This document shows positions 28,656 through 37,154 of a stretch of 64,000 nucleotides of DNA, piece by piece. Under the pieces are notes generated by a model. That model was not told where the DNA came from. It worked only from the letters and a program-made list of their open reading frames with translations, and made no database searches. Every line of letters starts with the position of its first letter. The stretch's first letter is position 1. Source of the stretch: Archangium lansingense (GTDB lineage: Bacteria > Myxococcota > Myxococcia > Myxococcales > Myxococcaceae). The position numbers were made by a program, and so were the translations under genes. The stretch is taken from contig NZ_JAPNKA010000001.1 of the NCBI RefSeq assembly GCF_026626635.1, forward strand, positions 8,494,001-8,558,000. Reading direction: 5' to 3'.

Positions 28656-29114
28656 GTGGAGGCGCTGCGCTTCGTGGTGTGCGGCCGGCCCGAGTGTCGG
28701 CAGGTGTTCTTCCTCTGCTCTGCGTGCGACCGTGGCCAGCGCTACTGCGGGCCGCCGTGCAGTCGAAGGGCGCGGGCGGAGTCAATGCGCGCGGCTGGTG
28801 CGCGCTACCAGCGCACCCGGGACGGACGGCACGCACATGCCGCGCGGCAGGCGGCCTGGCGGGAGCGGCGGCGAGAGAAAGTGACGCATCAGTCTCCCGC
28901 TGCCGTGGCGCGGACAGCCAGTGTGCCCGTCGCGCCGGCCCCGGCCGCCACGCAGGTGGCCGCGGAGCCGAGCGCAGCGAGGCCACTGCCGCATGCACCG
29001 CCGCCCTCCATCCCCGCCTGCACCTCGTGCGGGCGTCAGAGTCCCTTCCTGCGCCACACCACGCTTGCGCGCACCCACGTGGGCCGGCGCTTCAGGGCTG
29101 CCCGTCCGCCGTGA
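28656..29114 (+). CDS. Cys-rich zinc-ribbon-like protein carried by the IS21 element
   Basis: A 152-residue protein with GTG start behind AGGAG. It has paired cysteines near the N-terminus (VVCGRPECRQ, FLCSACDRGQRYCG, PPC), then a basic helix (ARYQRTRDGRHAHAARQ), a low-complexity Ala/Pro stretch and a second CxxC (PACTSCGRQ). The gene lies nine bases before istA and is conserved in both copies, so it is probably part of the element. A DNA-binding or accessory role in transposition is likely but inferred. The stretch 28398-28655 before it shows no gene. Confidence 0.7.
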   Translation: MEALRFVVCGRPECRQVFFLCSACDRGQRYCGPPCSRRARAESMRAAGARYQRTRDGRHAHAARQAAWRERRREKVTHQSPAAVARTASVPVAPAPAATQVAAEPSAARPLPHAPPPSIPACTSCGRQSPFLRHTTLARTHVGRRFRAARPP

Positions 29115-29123
29115 GGTGGGCCC

Positions 29124-30638
29124 ATGATTTCCCCCGAACTCGCCGCCCGCATCCGCCGACTGCACTTCGCCGAGCACTGGAAGGTGGGCACCATCTGCTC
29201 CGAGCTGAGCGTGCACCACGACACCGTCCGGCGCGCCCTGACGCTCGAGCGCGTCAGCGGCACGGGGGTGAAGTCCGTCAGGCCCACGCTGCTGGATGCC
29301 TACAAGGGCTTCATCCAAGCCACCCTGGAGGCCCACCCACGCCTCACCGCCATGCGCCTCTTCCACATGGTGAAGGCGCGCGGCTACGTGGGTGGCCCGC
29401 TCCAGGTGCGCCGCTACGTGCGCACGGTGCGTCCCACCTCTCGCGCCGAGGCCTTCCTGCGCCGCAGCACGCTTGCGGGCGAGGAGGCCCAGGTGGATTG
29501 GGGACACTTCGGCACGCTGTCCGTGGGCAACACGCGCCGCCCTCTGTGCTGCTTCGTCATGGTGCTGGGCCACAGCCGCGCCCTCTACGCGCGCTTCTTC
29601 CTCGACATGACGCTGGAGAGCTTCCTCAGGGGCCACGTGCTGGCCTTCCAGGCGCTGGGGGGCGTGCCGCGCGCGCTGCTGTACGACAACTTGAAGTCCG
29701 TGGTGCTCGAGCGCGCCGGAGACGCCATCCGCTTCCACCCGCGCCTGCTGGAATTGGCTGGCCACTACCACTTCGCACCCAAGCCCTGCGCCCCCTACCG
29801 CGGCAACGAGAAGGGCAAGGTGGAGCGCACCATCCGCTACCTGCGCGACTCCTTCTTCGCCGCGCGCACCTTTAGCGGCGTGGATGACCTCAACGCGCAA
29901 GCGGCGCGGTGGGCGGCCGAGGTGGCCCACGCGCGCCAATTGCCCGGCGACGTCACCGGGCGCACCGTCGCCACGGCCCTCGAGGAGGAACGCCCGCGGC
30001 TGCTGCCCCTGCCCGCACACCCGTTTCCCACGGACGTGGTGCGCCCCGTCGCCTCCGGCAAGACGCCCTACGTGCGCTTTGACTCCAACGACTACTCCAT
30101 TCCACACACCCTGGTGAAGAAGCCCCTCACCCTGGTGGCCTCCGAGACACGCGTACGCGTACTGGACGGCTCCGAGGAGGTGGCCTCCCACCCGCGCTGC
30201 TTCGAGAAGGGCCGCACCCTGGAGCAGCCCGGCCACCTCGCCGCTCTCGCCGACGCCAAGGCCCGCGCGCACGAGCTGCGCGGCCGAGACTTGCTGCGCG
30301 CCTCCTGCCAGCAGGCAGAGGGCTTCCTCGCGGCCCTCGCCCAGCGCGACCTCTCGCTGTCACACCACACTGCTCAATTGCTGAAGTTACTTACGCTCCA
30401 CGGCGCACGCGCCCTGGATGAGGCCCTCGCCGAGGCCCTGCGCAAGGGGGCGGTGAGCGCCCCCGCCGTGGCCCACCTCCTGGAGCAGCGCGCTCGCCGC
30501 CAGCGTCAGCCTCCACCACTCACCGTGGTGCTGCCGGATGACCCGCGCATCGCCGCCTCCCGCACCCGCCCCCACTCCCTCGCCGACTATGACCGCCTCC
30601 TTAACAAGGACTCCGCCGATGACGACTCCACTCGCTGA
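29124..30638 (+). CDS. istA: IS21 transposase IstA
   Basis: A 504-residue DDE transposase. An N-terminal helix-turn-helix (KVGTICSELSVHHDTVRRAL) precedes the integrase core. Catalytic acidic residues are visible in AQVDWGHFG, LLYDNLKSVV and RGNEKGKVERTIRYL. The C-terminal Mu-type beta region follows (YVRFDSNDYSIPHTLV). The gene overlaps istB by 20 bases. The length is normal for the family. Confidence 0.97.
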   Translation: MISPELAARIRRLHFAEHWKVGTICSELSVHHDTVRRALTLERVSGTGVKSVRPTLLDAYKGFIQATLEAHPRLTAMRLFHMVKARGYVGGPLQVRRYVRTVRPTSRAEAFLRRSTLAGEEAQVDWGHFGTLSVGNTRRPLCCFVMVLGHSRALYARFFLDMTLESFLRGHVLAFQALGGVPRALLYDNLKSVVLERAGDAIRFHPRLLELAGHYHFAPKPCAPYRGNEKGKVERTIRYLRDSFFAARTFSGVDDLNAQAARWAAEVAHARQLPGDVTGRTVATALEEERPRLLPLPAHPFPTDVVRPVASGKTPYVRFDSNDYSIPHTLVKKPLTLVASETRVRVLDGSEEVASHPRCFEKGRTLEQPGHLAALADAKARAHELRGRDLLRASCQQAEGFLAALAQRDLSLSHHTAQLLKLLTLHGARALDEALAEALRKGAVSAPAVAHLLEQRARRQRQPPPLTVVLPDDPRIAASRTRPHSLADYDRLLNKDSADDDSTR

Positions 30639-31386
30639 CCGCCTGGCCTCCCTCGGACTGCACGCCACCTCCCAGGGCCTCGCGGACCTCATCGCCCGCG
30701 CCACGAAGGCCAGATGGGGCGCTACCGAGTTGCTGGAGCACCTGGCCGACGAGGAGCAGAAGGAACGCGGCCGCAGAAGTCTCGAGCGGCGCCTGTCTCG
30801 CAGCCGCCTTGGCCGCTTCAAGCCCATGGCGGACTACGACTGGGGATGGCCCAAGAAGATTGACCGCGAGGCCGTCGAGTCCGCCTTGCGCCTGGATTTC
30901 CTGGAGCGCGCGCGCAACGTCGTCATTGTCGCCCCTCAGGGACTGGGCAAGACGATGATCGCGCAGAACATCGCCCACCAGGCCGTCCTCAAGGGGCACT
31001 CCGCTCTCTTCGTCACCGCCTCCCAGTTGCTGCTCGACCTGGGCGCCCAGGACACCAGCCGCGCACTGGACCGCCGCCTGCGCCACTACACCAGCCGCAC
31101 CAGCCTGCTCGTCATCGACGAGATGGGCTACCTCGCCTACGACGCGCGCAACGCGGACCTCCTCTTTCAAGTCGTGGCGCGCAGGTATGAACAACGCTCA
31201 TTGGTGATGACCACGAATCTGGCGTTTTCGGACTGGCCGACCATTTTTCCCAACGCCGCGTGCGCCACCGCGCTGATTGACCGCGTCATCCACCACGCGG
31301 ACGTCCTCGCTATCGAAGGCGAGAGCTACCGCCGCCGCGAGGCCGAGGAGGCCGCGACGACCAGGAGGGCGAAGTCCAAGCGCTGA
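30619..31386 (+). CDS. istB: IS21 helper ATPase IstB
   Basis: The start is the ATG at 30619 (AAGGA ten bases upstream), which gives the usual IstB opening MTTPLADRLASLGLH; 255 residues. Walker A is VAPQGLGKTMIAQN, Walker B is LLVIDEMGYL, and sensor-like MTTNLAFSDW follows. IstB is the AAA+ partner that selects target DNA for IstA. It overlaps the end of istA, as usual in this family. Confidence 0.97.
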   Translation: MTTPLADRLASLGLHATSQGLADLIARATKARWGATELLEHLADEEQKERGRRSLERRLSRSRLGRFKPMADYDWGWPKKIDREAVESALRLDFLERARNVVIVAPQGLGKTMIAQNIAHQAVLKGHSALFVTASQLLLDLGAQDTSRALDRRLRHYTSRTSLLVIDEMGYLAYDARNADLLFQVVARRYEQRSLVMTTNLAFSDWPTIFPNAACATALIDRVIHHADVLAIEGESYRRREAEEAATTRRAKSKR

Positions 31387-31472
31387 GCCTCACCTCGGAC
31401 CGGGATGCCGGACCCCCGGCACACCTCCAGCGTCCCAGTCCAAATTTCCGCGTTTCCTCGTGAACGCCAACA

Positions 31473-31477
31473 TTGAT
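31473..31477. repeat. Half of the 5-bp target duplication (TTGAT here, ATCAA at 39402)
   Basis: The five bases next to copy 1 read TTGAT. Their complement ATCAA is identical to the five bases right of copy 2. Flipping the DNA between the copies brings the two ATCAA to either side of copy 2, as expected for an IS21 insertion. Confidence 0.85.
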
Positions 31478-33193
31478 GACCTGCATGCAGAAGTTGAGCA
31501 GGTTGACCACCCACTCACGGCGGCGCAGGGCGGGATCCGCCGCCTGCTCCAGCGGGATACTCACTGGCTGCTGCACGAGCAGCCGCTCCCTCAGAATAAC
31601 GGGCGTCAGATAGTTGACCTTGACGCCGGCCGCAGTGAATCCCTTCACGATGTGCCCGGGCAGAGGCGGCTCCGGGATGGGCATACCCCGCGCGCACAGC
31701 GGCTCCTGCAGCCGGGGTTGCCACTCGGCGGGTGGGGGAACGAGGTCGCCGATCCGGGCCCACGGCGCGGACGTCCCTACGCAGTGGATGACGTGCTCCT
31801 GGGCCAGGAGCGTGTAGACGTGCTTGGGGAAGAGTTGAAGCGCTTCCGGTACGGCCCGCTCGGGATCAGGGAACAGTCGGTAGAGTGTCTCCGCTGAGGC
31901 GGCGTCCACCGCCTTGGCCAACTCGGCGAGCAGGGCCGTGTACGCGGGCGCTACCGCGTGTTGCATCAGTGCCTGGTTCCAGCCGTGCCGGGCGCCATCC
32001 TTGCCCATGAGCGACACGTCCACCGTCAGGCCCTCACGCGCGGAATTCACGTCGAAGTAGCCGTTGAGATGGACTGGGAGGTCGCTATCGGCTTTGGCGA
32101 GAGGCAGTCCACAGTAGAGCTTTCCCGGGATGGCTTTTGCCACGAGCCCTCCGCCCGGTCCCTTCTCAAGTAGGGCAGCTGCGCCGGCCCACGGGATCGC
32201 CTTCTGCCCGTACTTCTGCATCTCCTCCGCCGCGGTCCTCAGCTCCCCCTTCGGATCCATGTAGAGGCCGCTCACCACATGCCAGAGCGCGGTTTGCTGG
32301 ACCTTCCCCTGGGTAACCTGTACCTCGTGGAGGTAGCTCACGCGTTCAGGAACTGGGTGCGCCTCCAGGGAGAAGCGGCTCATGGCCTTCCGGACATGGC
32401 TGCGGTGAGCCTCCACTGTCTCCGCGTTGAGTGTCTGGACGCGGAGCCTCTGGTGCGGGCTCTTCCCAGGCAGGATTTCGTCCACACGGACTTCGAGGAC
32501 GTGCTTCAGGAAGAGGAGCAGTTCCTCGCCCATCCGAGATAGCTGCTCGAAGAGCCGGCCGCAGTCCTCCACCGTGAACGGCTCCTGGCAGATCTTGCTC
32601 TGGTGCTCTGCCGTCCGGAGCGGCAGCCGGAAGATGGTGCCTTCGAAGGAGAGCTGCCCGGGCTTCAGTCCAGCTACCTCGAAGGGGCTCAGCAGGCCTG
32701 AATACCTCTCCCAGAGCTGAGTGGACAGTGAGTAGCCCACGGCCGAGCGACCGGTCTTGCTCCGCGGGAACCGCTCATGCGGATCAAACAGGATGAGCCG
32801 ATTCCGCGAGAGCAGGCACGGGTAGTCCGTGACGTTGTAGCAGGAGTTGAACCCCAGGCCGAACCGCCCGGTCTTCGTCTCCTCGACCACCTTGTCGCTG
32901 TCGCCGATGCGCCGGATGTTGTCGAAGTCCGTCTCCTTGAAGGGCTTGTTGTTGAAGACGAGCAGCGACGGCCCCTGCAGCACGGTCATCTCCTGCGCGA
33001 GCAGGGGGCCCGTATGGGTGCGCCCATCGAGGATGATGCGGACCTGCGAGGCCTCGGCATCATCGGCGTTCTGGATGAACTCCTTCAGAATGCCGACGTT
33101 CTTCGGGTAGGTCTGGATGAGCCCACGCAGCCGGACCGTGAGGGGCTCGTACTGCCCGACGTCATCAAGCTCGACAATCTCATCCTCGGCCAT
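31473..33193 (-). pseudogene. Sacsin/Hsp90-like ATPase, N-terminal half split off by IS21-mediated inversion
   Basis: Starting at the ATG ending 33193 (MAEDEIVELDDVGQYEPLTV), this half encodes about 572 native residues before running into the IS; the hybrid frame stops at 31310. The GHKL/Hsp90-type ATP site of sacsin-like proteins is clear: ILKEFIQNADDAEASQVRI, GPSLLVFNNKPFKE and TGRFGLGFNSCYNVTD. It is followed by the conserved fall-off region with HLNGYFDV. The reading frame at the junction (atg cag gtc atc aa) continues exactly into the plus-strand sequence at 39407. A functional product would need re-inversion and loss of the IS; as it stands only a truncated N-terminal protein can be made. 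Confidence 0.9.
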
Positions 33194-33702
33194 ACCGTGT
33201 GTTCTCTCTGCGGAAGAGGTCTTGCGCCAAGCTGGGGGGAGTGCCGCGACTTTACATCCCGCACGGTGACGCGGGAGGTCGCCCCCGCCTGACAGCAAAA
33301 GCAGATGCGGGACAGGGACCTTTGGCGGGCGGAGAACGTGCTGAGAGGCAGAGGGAGCTGCCGTGGTGCCAGAAGGGGTAAGTAGGCCGTGCCGGCCTAC
33401 TGGCCGTAGACTTCACCTTGGCATACGCCTGTTCTGACTGCGTCCCATGAGGGCGACGCGGGGACATGGAAGTCTCGGCTCTAGAGTCCCGAGGACCTCT
33501 CGTGAAGTGCTGGGGTGGGGCTGAGTGAGCAGTTCTGCTCGGCAGGCGTGGATACCGCTGCCGCTCGCGGATAGCAGCAGAGGAATGAGCCACTGAGGTT
33601 GCTGCCATCAGCCAACTCGGCTGATGCGCGAGATGAGTCTGTGCGCTCGAAGTCTGTACGCAATTTGTACGTAACCGACTGAACGCCTGCGTACCCGTCC
33701 GA
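33194..33702. other. Non-coding region upstream of the sacsin-like start
   Basis: No credible gene in about 500 bases. It must contain the promoter of the sacsin-like gene (minus strand), but I see no convincing -35/-10 pair. Confidence 0.4.
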
Positions 33703-33737
33703 GCACTTGGACTCAGCGATCCATCAGCTCCAAGTGC
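33703..33737 (+). terminator. Stem-loop, possible terminator
   Basis: A perfect 9-bp inverted repeat (GCACTTGGA / TCCAAGTGC) with a 17-base loop, followed on the plus strand by CCCGTTTTC. It lies just beyond the 3' end of the tRNA-like fragment. The T-run is short, so termination is uncertain. Confidence 0.35.
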
Positions 33738-33760
33738 CCGTTTTCAGAGGAGAAAAGGGT

Positions 33761-33823
33761 CGGTAGGACAGAGGAATCGAACCTCCCAGGGACATGTCTC
33801 CATGCCCCCCACCGGTTTTGAAG
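33761..33823 (-). tRNA. 3' half of a tRNA-Sec (anticodon loop to discriminator), probable att scar
   Basis: Read on the minus strand: anticodon loop CTTCAAA (anticodon UCA), 3' side of the anticodon stem (ACCGG), an 8-bp long variable arm (GGGGCATG GAGA CATGTCCC), T-arm GGAGG TTCGATT CCTCT and an 8-base acceptor strand GTCCTACC plus G. The 8+5 acceptor/T-stem geometry and UCA anticodon are specific to selenocysteine tRNA. Upstream of the loop the sequence does not pair with the anticodon stem, and no GGTAGGAC 5' acceptor strand exists, so the gene is not complete. Such displaced 3' halves mark the end of elements integrated at a tRNA anticodon loop. Confidence 0.6.
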
Positions 33824-33968
33824 CCCCGCCGCCCGGATCGGCGGGGTCCTCGTGGGGGTCGCCTCCCCTCTGTAGCGGGGCCGGCGGTGCGTCCGTGAGG
33901 GTCCACCCGCGTCCGTTCATCTTGGGTACGATTTGGGTACGCAGCGGCTGCATGTCCCCTCGGTTCCT
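33824..33968. other. Short gap with a GC-rich hairpin next to the tRNA fragment
   Basis: Contains an inverted repeat CCCCGCC...GGCGGGG (33824-33846) directly beside the tRNA half and a doubled GGGTACG at about 33926-33941. No gene or integrase remnant can be read. Confidence 0.4.
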
Positions 33969-34262
33969 TCAGGAGACGAGCTTCGAGCCGATGAAGCGCA
34001 GGAGCGACGAGAGCCAGACCAGGGCGTAGGCGATGGGAGCGCGTTGGCCGGACGCGATCTTCGCCACCTCGTTCCAGTCATCGGACAACTGTCCCACCGT
34101 CAGCTCGGACTCGGGAGGAGGGGAGTACACCGAGTACAGGTGCTTCTCCTGGATGTTCCAGTAGAAGTCCTCGGTGACTTCGATCTCCGTACGGCCAGTT
34201 CGCTCCAGATGGTCGAACAGGGCATTTGCTGCCCGTCGTAGGTCGGAAAGCTGGATCCTCAC
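33969..34262 (-). CDS. Small immunity-like protein, last of an immunity gene array
   Basis: The start is the GTG ending at 34262, overlapping the stop of the gene before it as GTGA; 97 residues. The sequence runs VRIQLSDLRRAANALFDHLE, then EVTEDFYWNIQEKHLYSVY and LTVGQLSDDWNEV. It is a small acidic cytoplasmic protein with no signal peptide. I do not know a named family. Coupling to three other small genes behind a toxin-like gene suggests an immunity role. Confidence 0.6.
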   Translation of the reverse strand: MRIQLSDLRRAANALFDHLERTGRTEIEVTEDFYWNIQEKHLYSVYSPPPESELTVGQLSDDWNEVAKIASGQRAPIAYALVWLSSLLRFIGSKLVS

Positions 34263-34642
34263 GGGGCCCTCACCAGCCACTTCTCGCCAGCAAGGTCGGA
34301 CGGAGCGAGATCCGTCAGGGCCTTCAGGAGTTCGGCTTCGACATCCGCGATCGCGCTGGCCAATTTGTCCGGGATGAGGTCGGCCACATCTTCAAGTTCG
34401 GTGGCCATGTGGATGGCATGACGAAGTGCGGGGTGAGCGTCGAGTTGGTCGAGTCGCGCCAGCAGGGCCGGTCCGAAGAGTCGATGGCAGGCTGCGGCCG
34501 GGCCGATCGCGCCGGTGGCCAAGGCGCGACACATGCCGAGGGCGGTCACGGCGGCGAGTCGCTGCACTTCATCCCCTCCCTTTGCACGGAGCCACAAGAT
34601 TTCCTGAGAACCGGAACCATCAGGCAGGTGGTGCTCACTCAT
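34259..34642 (-). CDS. Small helical immunity-like protein (DUF3969-like)
   Basis: A 127-residue helical protein; the core VTALGMCRALATGAIGPAAA followed by CHRLFGPALL resembles the DUF3969 group often found beside polymorphic toxins. The family assignment is from memory and moderate. It overlaps the preceding gene by 8 bases and the next by 4, so the group is one transcript. Confidence 0.6.
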   Translation of the reverse strand: MSEHHLPDGSGSQEILWLRAKGGDEVQRLAAVTALGMCRALATGAIGPAAACHRLFGPALLARLDQLDAHPALRHAIHMATELEDVADLIPDKLASAIADVEAELLKALTDLAPSDLAGEKWLVRAP

Positions 34643-34862
34643 CAGGGCGTCCCAAGGTCAGATCTACTTGACCGTGCCTTGCCTGCTGTACGGCGCGCAT
34701 CCAATCGTCCCAGACACCGGGATCCGCAGGCGTACCGTCTTCGAGCAGCGACATGCTGCCCAAAAAACCGCCCAGGTCGTCCGAGCCTGTCAGTTCATAG
34801 AGCATTTTAAGGTAGGCGTACATCGCCGTGTATGCTTCCTTGATCGTGATCTTGTCATCCAT
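34635..34862 (-). CDS. Small CdiI-like immunity protein
   Basis: Start at the ATG ending 34862 (MDDKITIKEAYTAMYAYL), 75 residues; an ATG five codons upstream is also possible. The sequence with GGFLGSMSLLEDGTPADPGV and WDDWMRAV resembles a family of contact-dependent-inhibition immunity proteins. It is acidic and compact, without a signal peptide. Confidence 0.6.
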   Translation of the reverse strand: MDDKITIKEAYTAMYAYLKMLYELTGSDDLGGFLGSMSLLEDGTPADPGVWDDWMRAVQQARHGQVDLTLGRPDE

Positions 34863-34916
34863 GCGATGCCTCGACATCAGTTTCCGAACTCGGCATCGAA
34901 TGCGGCGATTGCTTCT

Positions 34917-35234
34917 TCAGAAGTCCTGTGGGTCGGTCCATTCAAAGTCTTCATCTCGCCAGTCCTTGCGAGAGTTCAATCTTTCACCCAGTCTCGTGAT
35001 GAGATCCTGGAGAGCCTCTATTTCTGTCCGTCCGAGTCCTGCCTCCCCATCGGGGATGCCATTGGCATTTTTTACACTCACATTGGCAACTGCGAGGAAG
35101 CGCCCGGATCCTTCTTCGAGAACCTTGATCTTGTATTTGGTCCATGGAATGCCGCGCATGTCGCGAATCTCGAAGACGTTGACCACCCGCGAAATGCTCG
35201 CGGCACCATGCAGATCGATTGCCCTCCAATCCAT
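34917..35234 (-). CDS. Probable cognate immunity protein of the truncated toxin
   Basis: A 105-residue protein starting 24 bases after the toxin stop, behind AAGGGAGAA. It is mostly beta at the start (VVNVFEIRDMRGIPWTKYKI, then FLAVANVSVKNA) and helical after (TEIEALQDLITRLGE), rich in Asp/Glu/Trp at the end. Position directly after the toxin domain makes it the best candidate for the specific immunity partner. Confidence 0.65.
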   Translation of the reverse strand: MDWRAIDLHGAASISRVVNVFEIRDMRGIPWTKYKIKVLEEGSGRFLAVANVSVKNANGIPDGEAGLGRTEIEALQDLITRLGERLNSRKDWRDEDFEWTDPQDF

Positions 35235-35258
35235 CTGATTTCTCCCTTCTTGTTTGTC

Positions 35259-36300
35259 TTACCGAGACCCGAAAGATAAGATTCGCCCATCTGATGCAAG
35301 ATCGATATACCGGCCGTTCTTGACATAGCGAATCACACCCTCGGTGGCGCCTTCAACTGGGAATTTTTGTGCGCCCCTCAGTCTTTGTGCGAATTCAAGG
35401 GCCTTCCGTAGATACTGTGCGACGTCTTTGGCATCAACCTCTGCTCCATGTTTGTTGAAGTGGGCCTGGAGTGACTTCGATGGAGAGTCGTAACTCCCTT
35501 CATGCCACCGCGTATTGACCTGCTCAAGGTCGTCCCCCTTCGGAGTGCCGCCACCGCTTGTGCCGCTTGATGTCATGGCCACCGCACCTGGAGCGAGGGC
35601 GATGGTGACGGTCTCGGCACTCACGGCGACCGTCTTCACTTCCCCCACCGCCGCGAGCCGGATGCCCACCTGCGTCTCGGCTTGTACGGCCGCCTGCATC
35701 GAGCCGGGCAGCTTCGGCACCTTCGCGGCCAACCCCGGCGCCGTGTTGCCGATGGCCGCCATGGCCAGCATGGCGAATGCTCGCGCCGCGTTCCTGCCCA
35801 TGAGCTTGCCGTACCGCTCGCCCGCTGCGCGCAGCTCGTTGAACGAGGTGGCCCGGTCCGCCTCGTCCATCAGCCGCTTGAAGCCCACGACGAGGCCCCA
35901 GAAGGTATCGACGCCCACGTAGGAGATGAGTGTTGCGGTCATCACCGCCGCGAGGCCCTTCGAGATCGTCACATCGGGAATGGAGACGAGCACCATGTAC
36001 GTGGTCCAGGTCCAAAGGACCGCCGCCACCATGGCGTGGGGGTCGGCCATGTCCTTGAACGCCTCCAGCATCTCGTCCAGGACGGCGCCCTTGGCCAGAG
36101 CCAGGGCCAAGGCGAAACGGCCATCCCCGTTGACGGTGGGGCTTTCCGTCAGCAGGCGCAGACAGTCCCCGGGCCTGCCGGTGCGCTCGCACCAGCGTAG
36201 GTAGTCGCGCGTCAACTCCGCCTCCGGTGTTGTGGACTGCCCCTCCAGGTGCTCGCCCGGCTTGAGCGGAGTGAGGCGGCGGCTGGGGGGCTCGTACGTG
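35259..36300 (-). pseudogene. SitA-like toxin, 5' part removed; C-terminal BECR/CdiA-type RNase-like domain
   Basis: The native sequence begins at the IS border and lacks the signal peptide and about 170 N-terminal residues of its paralogues. The shared middle part is present: TTPEAELTRDYLRWCER, CLRLLTES, membrane helices MVAAVLWTWTTYMVLVSIPD, ATSFNELRAAGERYGKLMG. The last 85 residues differ from both paralogues: LQAHFNKHGAEVDAKDVAQY, then VIRYVKNGRYIDLASDGRIL. That HFxKHG...RY...DGRI pattern is reminiscent of RNase toxin domains of the colicin E5/RelE-like (BECR) type found at CdiA tips; this is pattern memory, not a search. The open frame continues into the IS (to 36368), but that is not native. 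Confidence 0.8.
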
Positions 36301-36386
36301 TGTTGGCGTTCACGAGGAAGCGCGGAAATTTGGACCGGGAAGCCGGAGGTGTGCCGGGGGTCCGGCATCCCGGTCCGAGGAGAGGC

Positions 36387-37154
36387 TCAGCGCTTGGACT
36401 TCGCCTTCCTGGTCGTCGCGGCCTCCTCGGCCTCGCGGCGGCGGTAGCTCTCGCCTTCGATAGCGAGGACGTCCGCGTGGTGGATGACGCGGTCAATCAG
36501 CGCGGTGGCGCACGCGGCGTTGGGAAAAATGGTCGGCCAGTCCGAAAACGCCAGATTCGTGGTCATCACCAATGAGCGTTGTTCATACCTGCGCGCCACG
36601 ACTTGAAAGAGGAGGTCCGCGTTGCGCGCGTCGTAGGCGAGGTAGCCCATCTCGTCGATGACGAGCAGGCTGGTGCGGCTGGTGTAGTGGCGCAGGCGGC
36701 GGTCCAATGCGCGGCTGGTGTCCTGGGCACCCAGGTCGAGCAGCAACTGGGAGGCGGTGACGAAGAGAGCGGAGTGCCCCTTGAGGACGGCCTGGTGGGC
36801 GATGTTCTGCGCGATCATCGTCTTGCCCAGTCCCTGAGGGGCGACAATGACGACGTTGCGCGCGCGCTCCAGGAAATCCAGGCGCAAGGCGGACTCGACG
36901 GCCTCGCGGTCAATCTTCTTGGGCCATCCCCAGTCGTAGTCCGCCATGGGCTTGAAGCGGCCAAGGCGGCTGCGAGACAGGCGCCGCTCGAGACTTCTGC
37001 GGCCGCGTTCCTTCTGCTCCTCGTCGGCCAGGTGCTCCAGCATCTCGGTAGCGCCCCACCTGGCCTTGGTGGCGCGGGCGATGAGGTCCGCGAGGCCCTG
37101 GGAGGTGGCGTGCAGCCCGAGGGAGGCCAGGCGGTCAGCGAGTGGAGTCGTCAT
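36387..37154 (-). CDS. istB: IS21 helper ATPase IstB, copy 2
   Basis: 255 residues, same as copy 1 apart from a few substitutions (ATEMLEH for ATELLEH, TRKAKSKR for TRRAKSKR). Walker A PQGLGKT and Walker B LLVIDEMGYL are intact. It overlaps istA by 20 bases. Confidence 0.97.
   Translation of the reverse strand: MTTPLADRLASLGLHATSQGLADLIARATKARWGATEMLEHLADEEQKERGRRSLERRLSRSRLGRFKPMADYDWGWPKKIDREAVESALRLDFLERARNVVIVAPQGLGKTMIAQNIAHQAVLKGHSALFVTASQLLLDLGAQDTSRALDRRLRHYTSRTSLLVIDEMGYLAYDARNADLLFQVVARRYEQRSLVMTTNLAFSDWPTIFPNAACATALIDRVIHHADVLAIEGESYRRREAEEAATTRKAKSKR

Larger units (their letters stand above)
28372..31472 (+). mobile_element. IS21-family insertion sequence, copy 1 (3101 bp)
   Basis: The ends were set by comparison with the inverted second copy at 36301-39401, which has the same length. 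The left end begins TGTTGATGGTCACCAGGAAG. The right end, read on the minus strand, begins TGTTGGCGTTCACGAGGAAA. The two are imperfect terminal inverted repeats starting TGTTG. Inside are a zinc-ribbon-like ORF, istA and istB in the same direction, all intact. The two copies differ at only a few positions, so their spread is recent. The left flank is the kinase gene, the right flank the sacsin-like gene. There is no target duplication across this copy as it now stands, because the DNA on its right has been inverted. Confidence 0.95.

Noticed and set aside
28782..30272. 496-codon minus-strand frame opposite istA, also present in copy 2
   Set aside because: It is the shadow of istA; the repeated appearance only reflects the duplicated IS.
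33744..33953. 69-codon minus-strand frame over the tRNA fragment
   Set aside because: Its codons run through the tRNA T-arm and variable arm, so it is an artefact of translating a tRNA scar.
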